Notes under the pieces: model-generated | What the model saw: only the letters and a program-made list of their open reading frames with translations | The model's database searches: none | Told to the model about the DNA's origin: nothing | Assembly: GCF_029433105.1 (NCBI RefSeq) | Contig: NZ_JARNTW010000002.1 | Coordinates: forward strand, 599,744-663,743 | DNA: 64,000 nt | Origin: Runella sp. MFBS21 | GTDB taxonomy: Bacteria; Bacteroidota; Bacteroidia; Cytophagales; Spirosomataceae | Reading direction: 5' to 3' | Position numbers and translations under genes: made by a program | In this document: positions 55,225 through 63,939 of the stretch, piece by piece | Layout: every line of letters starts with the position of its first letter | Numbering within the stretch: the first letter of the stretch is position 1

Positions 55225-55947
55225 TTACGGATTCAGGAATGTGATGGTACGTGGACTAATGTCTTCAAACTTCCAGCCTTCTGTAAGTTCTGCTTTTACT
55301 AAGGCCTCTTTTAGCGGTTCACTCACTATTTTAAATAATTCTCGACTGATGAAATAATCGTAGAACTTATCCAATACAAAATCATGTATATTCAATACAG
55401 ATTCTCTTTTGAAGTATTTTAGCCTTACGTCATAGTAATCATCTTCATGATTAATTGCTAATTCTAAAGCCGATTGCACAATTCCACTTCCGCGCTCAGA
55501 GTAGGTACATTGCTCGTAAACAATTTTTGTTTCTTTCCCCAACTGAAAAAGGTAATAATCTAACTTTTGGCCTTGATACATTAGCTTTGCGGGGTAAAAC
55601 TTATGCCGAGGAAGTTGGAACTGACTGATGGTTTCTTTGAAACGTTCAGAAACCAAAAAGCCACCTCCAAGTGTAAAGACCCCATACATATCTAACTTTA
55701 TCCAATCAAATTTTCTACGAGAAGAACCATCCCCTAATAAAAAATAATCAAAAACAGGAGCATTTTCAACAATATGGTAGTCTTGTATTGTTTTTTCAAT
55801 AGGAATATAATTGGTATCACCTTCTTTGGAGCCGTACGCCATATATTCTAACCCTACCATACCTTTGGTTAAATAGGCACCTGGGAATACTTTTCGTTTG
55901 GGATCATTATCTCTACAAATACCATTTATAATTTTAAAGAATTTCAT
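55225..55947 (-). CDS. Hypothetical immunity-like protein, 240 residues
   Basis: Starts at the ATG at 55947 (MKFFKIINGICRDNDPK). Visible features are GGGFLVSERFKETISQFQLPRHKFYPAKL in the middle and a helical C-terminal third. The pattern of a protected-residue segment followed by F.LP.HKFYPA recalls polymorphic-toxin immunity families of the Imm11/Imm43 kind, but I cannot confirm it. No toxin gene lies next to it. Repeat copies 1 and 2 flank it. Confidence 0.65.
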   Translation of the reverse strand: MKFFKIINGICRDNDPKRKVFPGAYLTKGMVGLEYMAYGSKEGDTNYIPIEKTIQDYHIVENAPVFDYFLLGDGSSRRKFDWIKLDMYGVFTLGGGFLVSERFKETISQFQLPRHKFYPAKLMYQGQKLDYYLFQLGKETKIVYEQCTYSERGSGIVQSALELAINHEDDYYDVRLKYFKRESVLNIHDFVLDKFYDYFISRELFKIVSEPLKEALVKAELTEGWKFEDISPRTITFLNP

Positions 55948-55990
55948 TGGCAATTAATTTTAAGATGGCTCAATTTTTGGTTAGCTTTTA

Positions 55991-56130
55991 TACACCGCGT
56001 TCAGTATTCCACGCACCTATTTTCACTAGCTGATTTTAAAACCGGAAAAATCCAAATTCGTCTTTTTTACTTTGATAAAGTTTTGCTGATGAATCACACT
56101 ACACCGTGGTTTCAGGTTTGTGGAGACACA
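55991..56130. repeat. ~140-bp interspersed repeat, copy 2
   Basis: Core 56028-56115, close to the other copies. Beyond it lies GTGGAGACAC, shared with copies 3 and 4. At 56133-56150 it also has a shifted remnant of the last codons of the gene at 55225 (ATTACGGATTAGGAATGGGA). Confidence 0.85.
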
Positions 56131-56165
56131 AATTACGGATTAGGAATGGGATAACCCGCAAGCTA

Positions 56166-56780
56166 TTATGCTTTTGGGTGAATTTCAATTCGATAATTTT
56201 TCATTTCAAGACTGCCCTCTTCCCAATAAAACCCAACTCTATTCTCCATAAGTTTTATTTGAGTCAATTTTAAAATATCCCAAGGAGTAAATATTTCATC
56301 AGGTTTATCTAAGAAATAGGAGACTTCACAAGGCCAATCCTCATCTTCTATGTCTTCTTTTTTTAAGGCATTTAACCAAATCATTTCTTCTTCAATAGGT
56401 TCGCCGTACTCTATAATTTTTCTGATATCATTCTCAGTGTTTAGTTTAAACCGTTTAGTAAAGTTATTGGTAACTACAGAGTACCCTACATAGCAATCGT
56501 CGGTATCAATGATTCCTATGATACATTCAGGATTACCAAAATAATCAAATAGCTCTTTTTCTAATGGGGATATCCCCTCTTGAAAAAACAATGAAGATAA
56601 GGCATCGTTGAAAATAAGTATCCCTGTGTCGTACCTATCAATAGTCGTATTATGAATATTTCTATCGTAAGTATGCGATGCCTCAATATTGCTATTACTA
56701 GCTAGAAAAGTGGCAATTTCATCAAGATTGTAATCTTTTGATTTTGTTGGTATTGCAATACCATATACATTCCAGCCCAT
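56166..56780 (-). CDS. Hypothetical protein, 204 residues
   Basis: A soluble acidic protein beginning MGWNVYGIAIPTKSKDYNLDE. The central part has mixed strands (CIIGIIDTDDCYVGYSVV), and the end VGFYWEEGSLEMKNYRIEIHP is strand-rich. I recognise no family; size, acidity and neighbourhood fit an immunity-type protein. It lies between repeat copies 2 and 3. Confidence 0.65.
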   Translation of the reverse strand: MGWNVYGIAIPTKSKDYNLDEIATFLASNSNIEASHTYDRNIHNTTIDRYDTGILIFNDALSSLFFQEGISPLEKELFDYFGNPECIIGIIDTDDCYVGYSVVTNNFTKRFKLNTENDIRKIIEYGEPIEEEMIWLNALKKEDIEDEDWPCEVSYFLDKPDEIFTPWDILKLTQIKLMENRVGFYWEEGSLEMKNYRIEIHPKA

Positions 56781-56952
56781 TTGAAGATTTTTTTAAGTTA
56801 AGTGATAGGTTGGGTACTTCTGTCTGCTAAGAAAGAAGGCTTTCTTTAATAAAGAACTACCAGTTAAGTCAACTACCCAAAAAAATTTCAAGAAGAGTCT
56901 TTTGTGTCCCTTCACCCCTGATTTTACCTTGTCTTTTGCATCATCCCATTTT

Positions 56953-57094
56953 CTACACCATGTTCTGTGTCCCGCAAACCTATTGGCATGGCACTAGCTG
57001 ATTTTAAAACCGAAAAAATCCAAATTCGTCTCTTTCACTTTGATAAAGTTTTGCTGATAAATCACACTACACCGTGGTTTCAGTTGTGGAGACA
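56953..57094. repeat. ~140-bp interspersed repeat, copy 3
   Basis: Core 56995-57082. The whole ~140 bp from TACACCATGTTCTGTGTCCC to GTGGAGACAC is nearly identical to copy 4, including GCAAACCTATTGGCATGGCA, so these two are the most recent duplicates. Confidence 0.88.
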
Positions 57095-57120
57095 CATGAG
57101 GATAACTGTTTAAAAAGCGT

Positions 57121-58191
57121 TTAGATAAGATTTTGGATGGATGATTCTTTTTCAAAAATGTGTAAAGTACCACCACTGTCTAAGACATAAAGTCTATCGC
57201 CGTCTATTTGTGGGGCTTGGTGAAAACTAACACAAGAATATGCATCTAAACGAGGCATTGTTAGATATTCTAGCCAATCTATAGTAAGCGACAAACGATT
57301 GAAAGTTCCTAGGATTTCTATTCCTAATTCGCTACCTGATGCGATAAAATACACATACTCATCCGTGTAGCAACAGTGGGTGATACTATAAGGCTCTTCT
57401 GGATTTTTCCATAGTATTTTTACCTCTTGGGAAGCTAAATCTACCTCAAAATAATACAGATATTTAAGCAAATAGAGTTTATGGTTTTGTATATTCCAAT
57501 AATAAGAACCAGTAAACCATTTTGTAATGTGAAAATAGGGGGCAAAATCAATTTTCCACAATACTTTTCCTGTTGCGACATCTAATCCTAATAATTGCTC
57601 ACCTGCCATCCAAACCAAAAGTATATTTTCTAATATTCCAATAATTTGCTGAATATGAGCAGGTTTTGGGCCATCAAATTGATACCAAATATAAGAAGAT
57701 AGGTCAGACTGCCATTGGGATAAACCATTCGTTCTAACTATACTAATAAGGTTAGAACTATTACTGCCTAAATAAACATTATTAGTAGATTGTAACCCTA
57801 TAGTACCCCAATAATTATTATTAACCCAGCAAAAATTCATTGCATTTAAATCAAATAATCCTATTTCTCTATGTTTATCTTTATTTTTCATTAATGCAAC
57901 AATCTTACAGTCAATCATATTTATATAAGGATTGATATTTATATATTGATAATTGTTATTCTTGTATTTGTAAAGCTCTTTTTTTTAAAAATTTAAGCCT
58001 ATTATTTCATTTTCGTCTTCCCAAAATATATTTGTTTTTGAAGTAACCATTAATGAATTGAAATCGTTTTTAAATTCATAGAATGCTTTTGGGTTTTTTG
58101 CTTCATATATTTTGTTTTGAGTATGAAAAAAAAAGGTATTACTGATAAGTGCAATACTTTTAATGTTAAGAATTTCACTTACTTTAATCAT
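57121..58191 (-). pseudogene. Beta-propeller-like protein gene interrupted by an in-frame stop
   Basis: Two open parts, 58191-57985 (68 codons) and 57918-57121 (265 codons), lie in the same frame. Only the TAA at 57985-57987 breaks the reading; the 22 codons between the parts have no other stop. Read through, the 357-codon product matches the organisation of the 384-residue paralogue upstream, including (L/M)GLDVATGKVLWKID (paralogue MGIDTQTGKTLHVF), IDWLEY and the end LYVLDSGGTLHIFEKE. The C-terminal part has PQQ/WD-like repeats. The stop lies beside an A-run, so a sequencing error or recent decay are both possible. Its first ATG overlaps the previous stop (ATGA). Confidence 0.6.
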
Positions 58192-58598
58192 GTTGTATAG
58201 TATTTAATGTTAATAAATCCATATAATCGTTTTTCAAAAGCATTGACTGAATTTTCAAAGTCATCCAGATCGTTAACCGTTAAATCATCTAACTCAGACC
58301 AAAATAAAGGTTTAGTTTTTAGAATATTCCCAACTTCGACTCCTTGGCACTGAAACATTGTTTTGAAAATATTTTTTACGTAAGCATCGGGGTCTGGCAC
58401 ACCGTATTTTACTAACTTTTGTTTATCAGAAAAGTATCTTAATTGGCTCAAAGAGTTGATATTTCGTAAATAACATAAAAATTGTCCATAACTGCCATAG
58501 TCAATCGAGAAATTGTAGAAAGAAGATTGGGAGCGATCACATTTTAATGGTGAATCTTCTTCATCATTATCACGAGGTGTCCAGCTTTTAAATTCCAC
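58188..58598 (-). CDS. Hypothetical protein, 136 residues
   Basis: A small soluble protein (MEFKSWTPRDNDEEDSPLKC...) with aromatic-rich central helices and the end RLYGFINIKYYTT. No recognised family. Its TGA overlaps the next start (ATGA), and it begins 9 bp after the propeller-like gene upstream, so the three genes form a tight operon. Confidence 0.65.
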   Translation of the reverse strand: MEFKSWTPRDNDEEDSPLKCDRSQSSFYNFSIDYGSYGQFLCYLRNINSLSQLRYFSDKQKLVKYGVPDPDAYVKNIFKTMFQCQGVEVGNILKTKPLFWSELDDLTVNDLDDFENSVNAFEKRLYGFINIKYYTT

Positions 58599-58607
58599 AA
58601 GACTCTA

Positions 58608-59762
58608 TTATTGAAAATTAACATCTTGTTTTTCAAAAATATGTAATGTTGCCTGATTATCTAAAACATACAGATTATTTGAAGAGACCTCTATTTGCAT
58701 TAAGATTCCGCTATCATCAAATTCATAAACCCAGTCGATTTTCAGGGTTTGACGATTGAGCGCAGCAATTTGGGCTTTGGAGGCATTGTCTACAATAAAA
58801 TAGATATGAGTATCATCAAAGCAACTACGAGTAGCCCATGCTTTTAGTTGTACCAAAGAAGTCCCCTGCTTAAAAGGGGTAATGCCTCCATATAGGGCAT
58901 ACTCATCTATCAAATCATAAATTTGGAGTTTTGGGGCTTGTAAATCCACTTCATAATATTGATGATTATGTACGCCAAAGAGTTTTTGGGTGACTTCATC
59001 ATAAAAAGTATGAGGATGTTCGGGCAAATCGGTTTGGTGATAAAAATCGTATTGTTTGGTTTCGGTATTTTCACCTTCCATTTTGATAATTTCAGCGTCT
59101 TTTTCTTTAAAAACATGAAGTGTTTTACCCGTTTGGGTATCTATGCCCATTATCACTCCCTTCGAAATATCTAACCAAAGTACATCATTTACTACGGTTA
59201 TGGCACGTCTGATAGCATATTCTTCCCTATAAGTTACGCCATGCGTTTGCCTTCTCCATATACCAATATCCGAAATGTCGTTTGTCCATACTGTACCATT
59301 TTCAGATAAGCACTTTATCAAATACGATTTTTCTTGAAAAATTATTCTATCTTCATAAAAATAATGTGGATATAAACCTTCTTTTCCAAAACTAAAAGAC
59401 TTTATTTCTCTGTTGTTAATATAGTCGAATATAATCCAATTGTTAACTACTTTGTTTTCTATATATTTCCAATCTTTTGAAGCCAGACATAATCCTTCTT
59501 CTTTTATTATAAATGAACCAAGTAGACATTCTAAGTGTGCTTGTTTTTTTTCAATGTCATATATGATGATTTTTTGATTTGAGTTAATAGCGAGCCTTTT
59601 TTCATCCCAAAATGAAACACCAAATGTGGAGAAATTGAAACTTAACAAAGTGTCATTTAGTGATATTTTGTTAAGTTTGAAATGAAAATATACAATATGA
59701 TTCCTTTTCTTGTTGACATAAGGGAATTCAATATTGTTGATTTTATCTTTAAATTTATACAT
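58608..59762 (-). CDS. Beta-propeller-like (PQQ/WD-type) hypothetical protein
   Basis: A 384-residue protein without a signal peptide, built of short strand-rich repeats such as VLWLDISKGVIMGIDTQTGK, KLFGVHNHQYYEVDLQ, IYFIVDNASKAQIAALNRQT and LYVLDNQATLHIFEKQ. The pattern D..TGK.L and N(R)QTLKIDW resembles PQQ-like beta-propeller blades. The function is unknown. The interrupted paralogue lies just downstream, with a small gene between. Similar intracellular propellers occur among immunity or SUFU-like partners of secreted toxins, but there is no direct evidence for that here. Confidence 0.7.
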   Translation of the reverse strand: MYKFKDKINNIEFPYVNKKRNHIVYFHFKLNKISLNDTLLSFNFSTFGVSFWDEKRLAINSNQKIIIYDIEKKQAHLECLLGSFIIKEEGLCLASKDWKYIENKVVNNWIIFDYINNREIKSFSFGKEGLYPHYFYEDRIIFQEKSYLIKCLSENGTVWTNDISDIGIWRRQTHGVTYREEYAIRRAITVVNDVLWLDISKGVIMGIDTQTGKTLHVFKEKDAEIIKMEGENTETKQYDFYHQTDLPEHPHTFYDEVTQKLFGVHNHQYYEVDLQAPKLQIYDLIDEYALYGGITPFKQGTSLVQLKAWATRSCFDDTHIYFIVDNASKAQIAALNRQTLKIDWVYEFDDSGILMQIEVSSNNLYVLDNQATLHIFEKQDVNFQ

Positions 59763-60012
59763 ATCTAATCTACATTTACAACTATAAAAATTTTATTGCC
59801 AAGTAACGTAATCCAATCATCATAAATAGCTCTTTGTATAGGTTTTTATAATGATAATAAAAGTGGGTCAATAATTCTAAAAAGATTTTCTCGTAAGTTA
59901 TTGTTTCTCCAAATTACCTCAAATATTTCATCTTTTTGACTACCTTGCAAGAGTTCCTGCATTTTGGCTTTGCCTTGTATGATATTGGTTTTTCGTTCAT
60001 TGAACACATAAC

Positions 60013-60156
60013 TACACCATTTTCTGTGTCCCGCAAACCTATTGGCATGGCACTAGCTGATTTTAAAACCGAAAAAATCCAAATTCGTCTTTTTCACTTT
60101 GATAAAGTTTTGCGGATGAATCACACTACACCGTGGTTTCAGGGCTGTGGAGACAC
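60013..60156. repeat. ~140-bp interspersed repeat, copy 4
   Basis: Core 60055-60142, nearly identical to copy 3. Unlike the other copies it is not directly downstream of an intact gene; it lies between the start of the propeller gene and the end of the lipoprotein gene. A short plus-strand frame runs through it (59936-60163), but the copies differ by missense changes in that frame, so I do not call it a gene. Confidence 0.88.
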
Positions 60157-60180
60157 GGATTGAGGCTGTCATATCATTTC

Positions 60181-60217
60181 ACAAAAATGCCTTAGACGCT
60201 AATCTAAGGCATTTTGT
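60181..60217. terminator. Terminator downstream of the lipoprotein gene
   Basis: A perfect 13-bp stem AAAATGCCTTAGA / TCTAAGGCATTTT with the loop CGCTAA. The stem is the same sequence as that of the tRNA-Arg terminator at 45395-45438. Confidence 0.85.
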
Positions 60218-60277
60218 AAAATGTCGAACGGAGTCTCTCACATTGTAGCCTGTTGAGGTTACAATACGTCATTCTAG

Positions 60278-61084
60278 CTATTTACAACTATTATAAGTAT
60301 AAGTTTTGCTATAAGTGGCAATACCTGAGCCATCCAAAAAGCGCGTGAGAGATTGTTCCGTAAGCGGAAAATCCTGCTCGTTGTAAGTATAAGTATAGGT
60401 TGTTTCTCGGGTAGCTTTGCCCGCCACGTATTCTACGCGCTTGGTGTAGTTGCCGCCCGCACCGGCCACAAAAAGCGGTACTTTGATATAATCGCCATAG
60501 TAAGTCAAGATACTAAAAGGCCATCCCTCAAAACCATCGTGTACGGTTTTTTTGTTGTCAAAATCGCTCAACACATTGCGATACACTTCCTGATTAGTGG
60601 CAGTATTGGTAGTGATGGTTTCGATGATATTGCCTTGGGCGTCGCGCTTGATGGTAGTTTGCAGCCCTTTCGTATCCGTTATTTTAGAGATACGTTTGTT
60701 GGCGTCGGTTTCAAAAGTAAGGGTATAATTAATATAGGCTGGCTCTACGGTTTTGTCTACTACGAGACTGCGCAGTGCTCCGTCCGAAGTGTAGGTCAAG
60801 GTTTCTTCGACGGCACCATCTATGATTTTTACAAGTCGGTTGTTGGCATACGTATATTGGGCATTGCTCGCAAATTGCAGCTGTCCAGTGGTGTTGTCTT
60901 TGAGTGAGACGCGCAGCCCTTCTATCAGTCCGGCATTGTTGTAAGTATATTCTAATTTATAGGCATCATTTACACCAGTTTCGCTGCTTATAGGGCAGAA
61001 GTAGGTCGGTACAGGCGCAGGTTCTTCTTTGGGATTGCACGAAAAAACCAAGACAATAGAGAGTAGTAATGCTATTTTGTACAT
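60278..61084 (-). CDS. RHS/YD-repeat-like lipoprotein
   Basis: A 268-residue exported lipoprotein with lipobox VFSC (signal MYKIALLLSIVLVFS, lipidated Cys16) followed by a Pro/Glu spacer. The body has beta-strand units typical of Bacteroidota YD/RHS-like lipoproteins: LEYTYNNAGLIEGLRV, AQYTYANNRLVKI, TTIKRDAQGNIIETI and TYTYTYNEQDFPLTEQS. Such proteins are surface- or periplasm-anchored and have no known function. A fossil of the same 3' end lies at 55039-55071. Confidence 0.8.
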   Translation of the reverse strand: MYKIALLLSIVLVFSCNPKEEPAPVPTYFCPISSETGVNDAYKLEYTYNNAGLIEGLRVSLKDNTTGQLQFASNAQYTYANNRLVKIIDGAVEETLTYTSDGALRSLVVDKTVEPAYINYTLTFETDANKRISKITDTKGLQTTIKRDAQGNIIETITTNTATNQEVYRNVLSDFDNKKTVHDGFEGWPFSILTYYGDYIKVPLFVAGAGGNYTKRVEYVAGKATRETTYTYTYNEQDFPLTEQSLTRFLDGSGIATYSKTYTYNSCK

Positions 61085-61467
61085 TAGGCGAAATGGTATG
61101 TTGATAACTTTAAAAACGAACTAACCTCATTTTTCTTTTGCCCGAAGCTAGGAATAAATCATTATGAATGCGCCACAAGAAAAGTAATTTTAGTTACGTT
61201 AAAATTTTATCACCACTAACTTTTCTTAGGAATATGTTTAATATTTTTAAAAATATTGAAGAATATAAAGGGTAGGGTAGTGGCATTATTAGTAGGTATT
61301 TTGGAGGTGTATTTGTTTTATTATCAGTGATTTAAGTTTTTTTGACAAAGAAGTTGGAGAGGTTTTTTTAATGTCTATTAGGAGATGGTCGCTCGTAAAC
61401 GACCTTGTGACACAAAGGAGAAAATGAACGAAAAGGCCTTACTTATTATAAACAATTTTTGAGAAAA
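61085..61467. other. Intergenic region between divergent genes
   Basis: About 380 bp, AT-rich, with promoters for both flanks presumed. I see only a small hairpin GGTCG-CTCGTAAA-CGACC at about 61388-61405 and no gene. Confidence 0.5.
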
Positions 61468-63756
61468 ATGACCAACCGTTTCGTCTATTTATTTTTGAGC
61501 ATATTTTTAGGGACAGGGGCAGCGCTATCTGCCCAAGTCGCTGCCAAACACGATTTGGTGTTTGATAAACTTCCTACGCGTTGGGATGAAGCCCTTCCGC
61601 TAGGAAATGCTTTTATGGGAGAGCTGATTTGGCAAAAAGGCGATAAACTCCGTTTTTCGCTCGACCACGCCGAACTTTGGGATTTGCGTCCGATGGTAGG
61701 AATGCGCAAGCCAGAGTTTACTTATAAGTGGGTACAGTCGCAAATCAAAAAAAACAATTACGCGTTGGTGCAGCAGTATGGGGATATTCCTTACGAACGT
61801 GAGCCTGCTCCAAGCAAAATTCCGGGTGCTGCGCTCGAAATCGACTCCAAAGAGTGGGGTGAGGTAACAAGTGCGCGCGTCAATATTGAAAAGGCAACAG
61901 CAGAAGTCAAATGGTCCAATGGTGCACAGCTAAATTCTTTTGTACATGCCAATCAGCTTTTGGGGTATTTTCGCTTAAAAGGCGTTAAAACCTTTAATAT
62001 CAGCCTTATTGCTCCCAAATACGAAGGCGAAGTGGACAAGACCGCCGGCGGCTCGGTAGCAGGTGATGATTTGGCAAGGTTGGGCTATAAGCAAGGAAAA
62101 GTAGTAGAGGGGGCCAATTCTTATACCTACCGCCAAGCAGGTTGGGGGGGATTTGAGTATGAAGTAAGTGTACGTTGGAAAAAAACGGCTACCGACACTT
62201 GGGAAGGAGCTTGGAGCATCTCGGCTCATTATCCTAATCTGCCTAAAACCGAAGCTAGTAAACAAACTACCACGGCTTTGTCGTTTGACAAAGCGCTGGT
62301 GTCGCATCAGGCTTGGTGGAAAAACTTTTGGGCCAAATCTAGCATCAAGATTCCAGACGAAATCTTAGAAAAACAATATTATTTGGAGCAGTACAAATTT
62401 GGAAGTACGGCTCGTAAAGGTGCACCTCCGATTTCGCTGCAAGCCGTATGGACCGCCGACAATGGACGCCTGCCGCCTTGGAAGGGTGATTTTCACCACG
62501 ACCTCAACACGCAATTGAGCTATTGGCCGAGCTATGCCGCCAATCACCTCGACGAAGCGATTGGTTATATTGAGCATTTAGAACAAAACCGAGAAGCCTA
62601 TCGAGACTATACCAAATGGTTTTATGAAACGGAAGGAATCAATGTGCCAGGCGTAACCACCCTCACAGGCGTAGCTATGGGAGGCTGGATTCAGTACTCA
62701 TTTTCGCCTACGGTATCGTCGTGGTTGGCGCATCATTATTATCTTCAGTGGCGATATAGCATGGATCGGGAGTTTTTACAGAAAAAAGCGTATCCTTGGT
62801 TTAAAGATGTAGCTACATTTTTGGCGGCCAATACCTTTATGAATGAAAAAGGCAAACGCCAACTACCCATCAGCTCAAGTCCCGAAATCAATGACAACAG
62901 AGTGACGGCGTGGTTTCATGAAAACACTAATTACGACTTGTCGCTGATGCGCTTTACATTTGAAAAAGCCGCTGAGCTAGCGCAAGAGCTGAATCTATCT
63001 CAGGAAGCCGCCTATTGGCGCAGATTTTTGAGCGAATTTGACGGCTACGCCCTTTCTGAGAATAACGAACTCAAGTTTGCACCTTCTTTGCCTTACAATC
63101 AGTCACATCGGCATTTTTCGCACTTGATGGCGATTCATCCTTTAGGAGAAATTCGCTGGGAAAATGGTGAAAAAGACCAAACAATTATCAAAAATACCAT
63201 CAATTTGCTCGAAAAAATAGGCCCTGATTGGTGGTGTGGCTATTCGTATTCTTGGATGGGCAATCTCAAAGCACGTGCCAAAGATGGCGAAGGTGCTGCT
63301 AAGTATTTGCGTACTTTTTCGACGGCTTTTTGTTTGCCAAACTCCTTCCATGCCAACGGTGACCAAACCAAGTCGGGCTTGTCTAAGTTTACCTATCGGC
63401 CTTTTACTTTGGAAGGCAACTTCGCATTTGCGGCGGGAGTGCAAGAGATGCTTTTGCAAAGCTATGCGGGCTTTATCGAAATTTTTCCTGCTATTCCTTC
63501 TTCTTGGCAAGGAGCTTCTTTTACTGATTTGCGTACTGAGGGGGCCTTTTTGGTAAGTGCCGTTCGGGAGGCTGGGCAAGTAGACGCCGTGACTATCAAA
63601 TCCGAAAAAGGCGGTAAAACACGCCTTAAATTGCCCTTCAAAACCTATTTGATTAAGTCTCAAAAAGGAGCTACTGTCAAGAAAACAGAAGAGGGGTTTG
63701 TGGAATTGACCTTAGAGAAAAACGGATTTGTGATCCTCAAAAATGGCTACGAATAA
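61468..63756 (+). CDS. Exported glycoside hydrolase, family 95-like
   Basis: A 762-residue enzyme from the ATG at 61468, with a signal peptide ending near ALSAQ. The N-terminal beta domain begins VFDKLPTRWDEALPLGNAFMG, a form typical of GH95 (alpha-L-fucosidase/galactosidase) proteins. The (alpha/alpha)6 barrel shows PPISLQAVWTADNGRLPPW, HHDLNTQLSYWPSYAANH, SPEIN, HRHFSHLMAIHPLGEI and the closing block FTLEGNFAFAAGVQEMLLQS. These match the GH95 active-site region, though exact catalytic residues need an alignment. It likely removes terminal sugars from plant or host glycans outside the cytoplasm. No SusCD pair is nearby. Confidence 0.85.
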   Translation: MTNRFVYLFLSIFLGTGAALSAQVAAKHDLVFDKLPTRWDEALPLGNAFMGELIWQKGDKLRFSLDHAELWDLRPMVGMRKPEFTYKWVQSQIKKNNYALVQQYGDIPYEREPAPSKIPGAALEIDSKEWGEVTSARVNIEKATAEVKWSNGAQLNSFVHANQLLGYFRLKGVKTFNISLIAPKYEGEVDKTAGGSVAGDDLARLGYKQGKVVEGANSYTYRQAGWGGFEYEVSVRWKKTATDTWEGAWSISAHYPNLPKTEASKQTTTALSFDKALVSHQAWWKNFWAKSSIKIPDEILEKQYYLEQYKFGSTARKGAPPISLQAVWTADNGRLPPWKGDFHHDLNTQLSYWPSYAANHLDEAIGYIEHLEQNREAYRDYTKWFYETEGINVPGVTTLTGVAMGGWIQYSFSPTVSSWLAHHYYLQWRYSMDREFLQKKAYPWFKDVATFLAANTFMNEKGKRQLPISSSPEINDNRVTAWFHENTNYDLSLMRFTFEKAAELAQELNLSQEAAYWRRFLSEFDGYALSENNELKFAPSLPYNQSHRHFSHLMAIHPLGEIRWENGEKDQTIIKNTINLLEKIGPDWWCGYSYSWMGNLKARAKDGEGAAKYLRTFSTAFCLPNSFHANGDQTKSGLSKFTYRPFTLEGNFAFAAGVQEMLLQSYAGFIEIFPAIPSSWQGASFTDLRTEGAFLVSAVREAGQVDAVTIKSEKGGKTRLKLPFKTYLIKSQKGATVKKTEEGFVELTLEKNGFVILKNGYE

Positions 63757-63905
63757 TCTTAAAATGAATACCAATTAGATTTGAAAAGATACCGTTTTGA
63801 TAGAGTAAAGACAAGGTTTATGCCTTAGAGTGGGGCGTAAAAGGCTGTTTTTCTGGATATAGTGAATGTCTCAAAATCATAGATAAAAAATTGATGATTT
63901 GTCAT

Positions 63906-63913
63906 TAACTTTG
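63906..63913 (+). promoter_or_regulatory. Possible -7 element before surE
   Basis: TAACTTTG matches TAnnTTTG and lies 26 bp before the surE start. I see no well-spaced -33 TTTG, so it is tentative. Confidence 0.35.
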
Positions 63914-63939
63914 CCAACTTAAAAAAGAACAGCCACTCA

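Noticed and set aside
56994-57176. 60-codon minus-strand frame ending inside repeat copy 3
   Set aside because: The frame overlaps the 3' end of the propeller-like gene and its conserved-looking tail is just the repeat; differences between copies include non-synonymous changes and loss of the stop in copy 1.
59936-60163. 75-codon plus-strand frame through repeat copy 4
   Set aside because: It is mostly repeat sequence; the other three copies carry missense and frame changes in that reading, so coding constraint is not visible.
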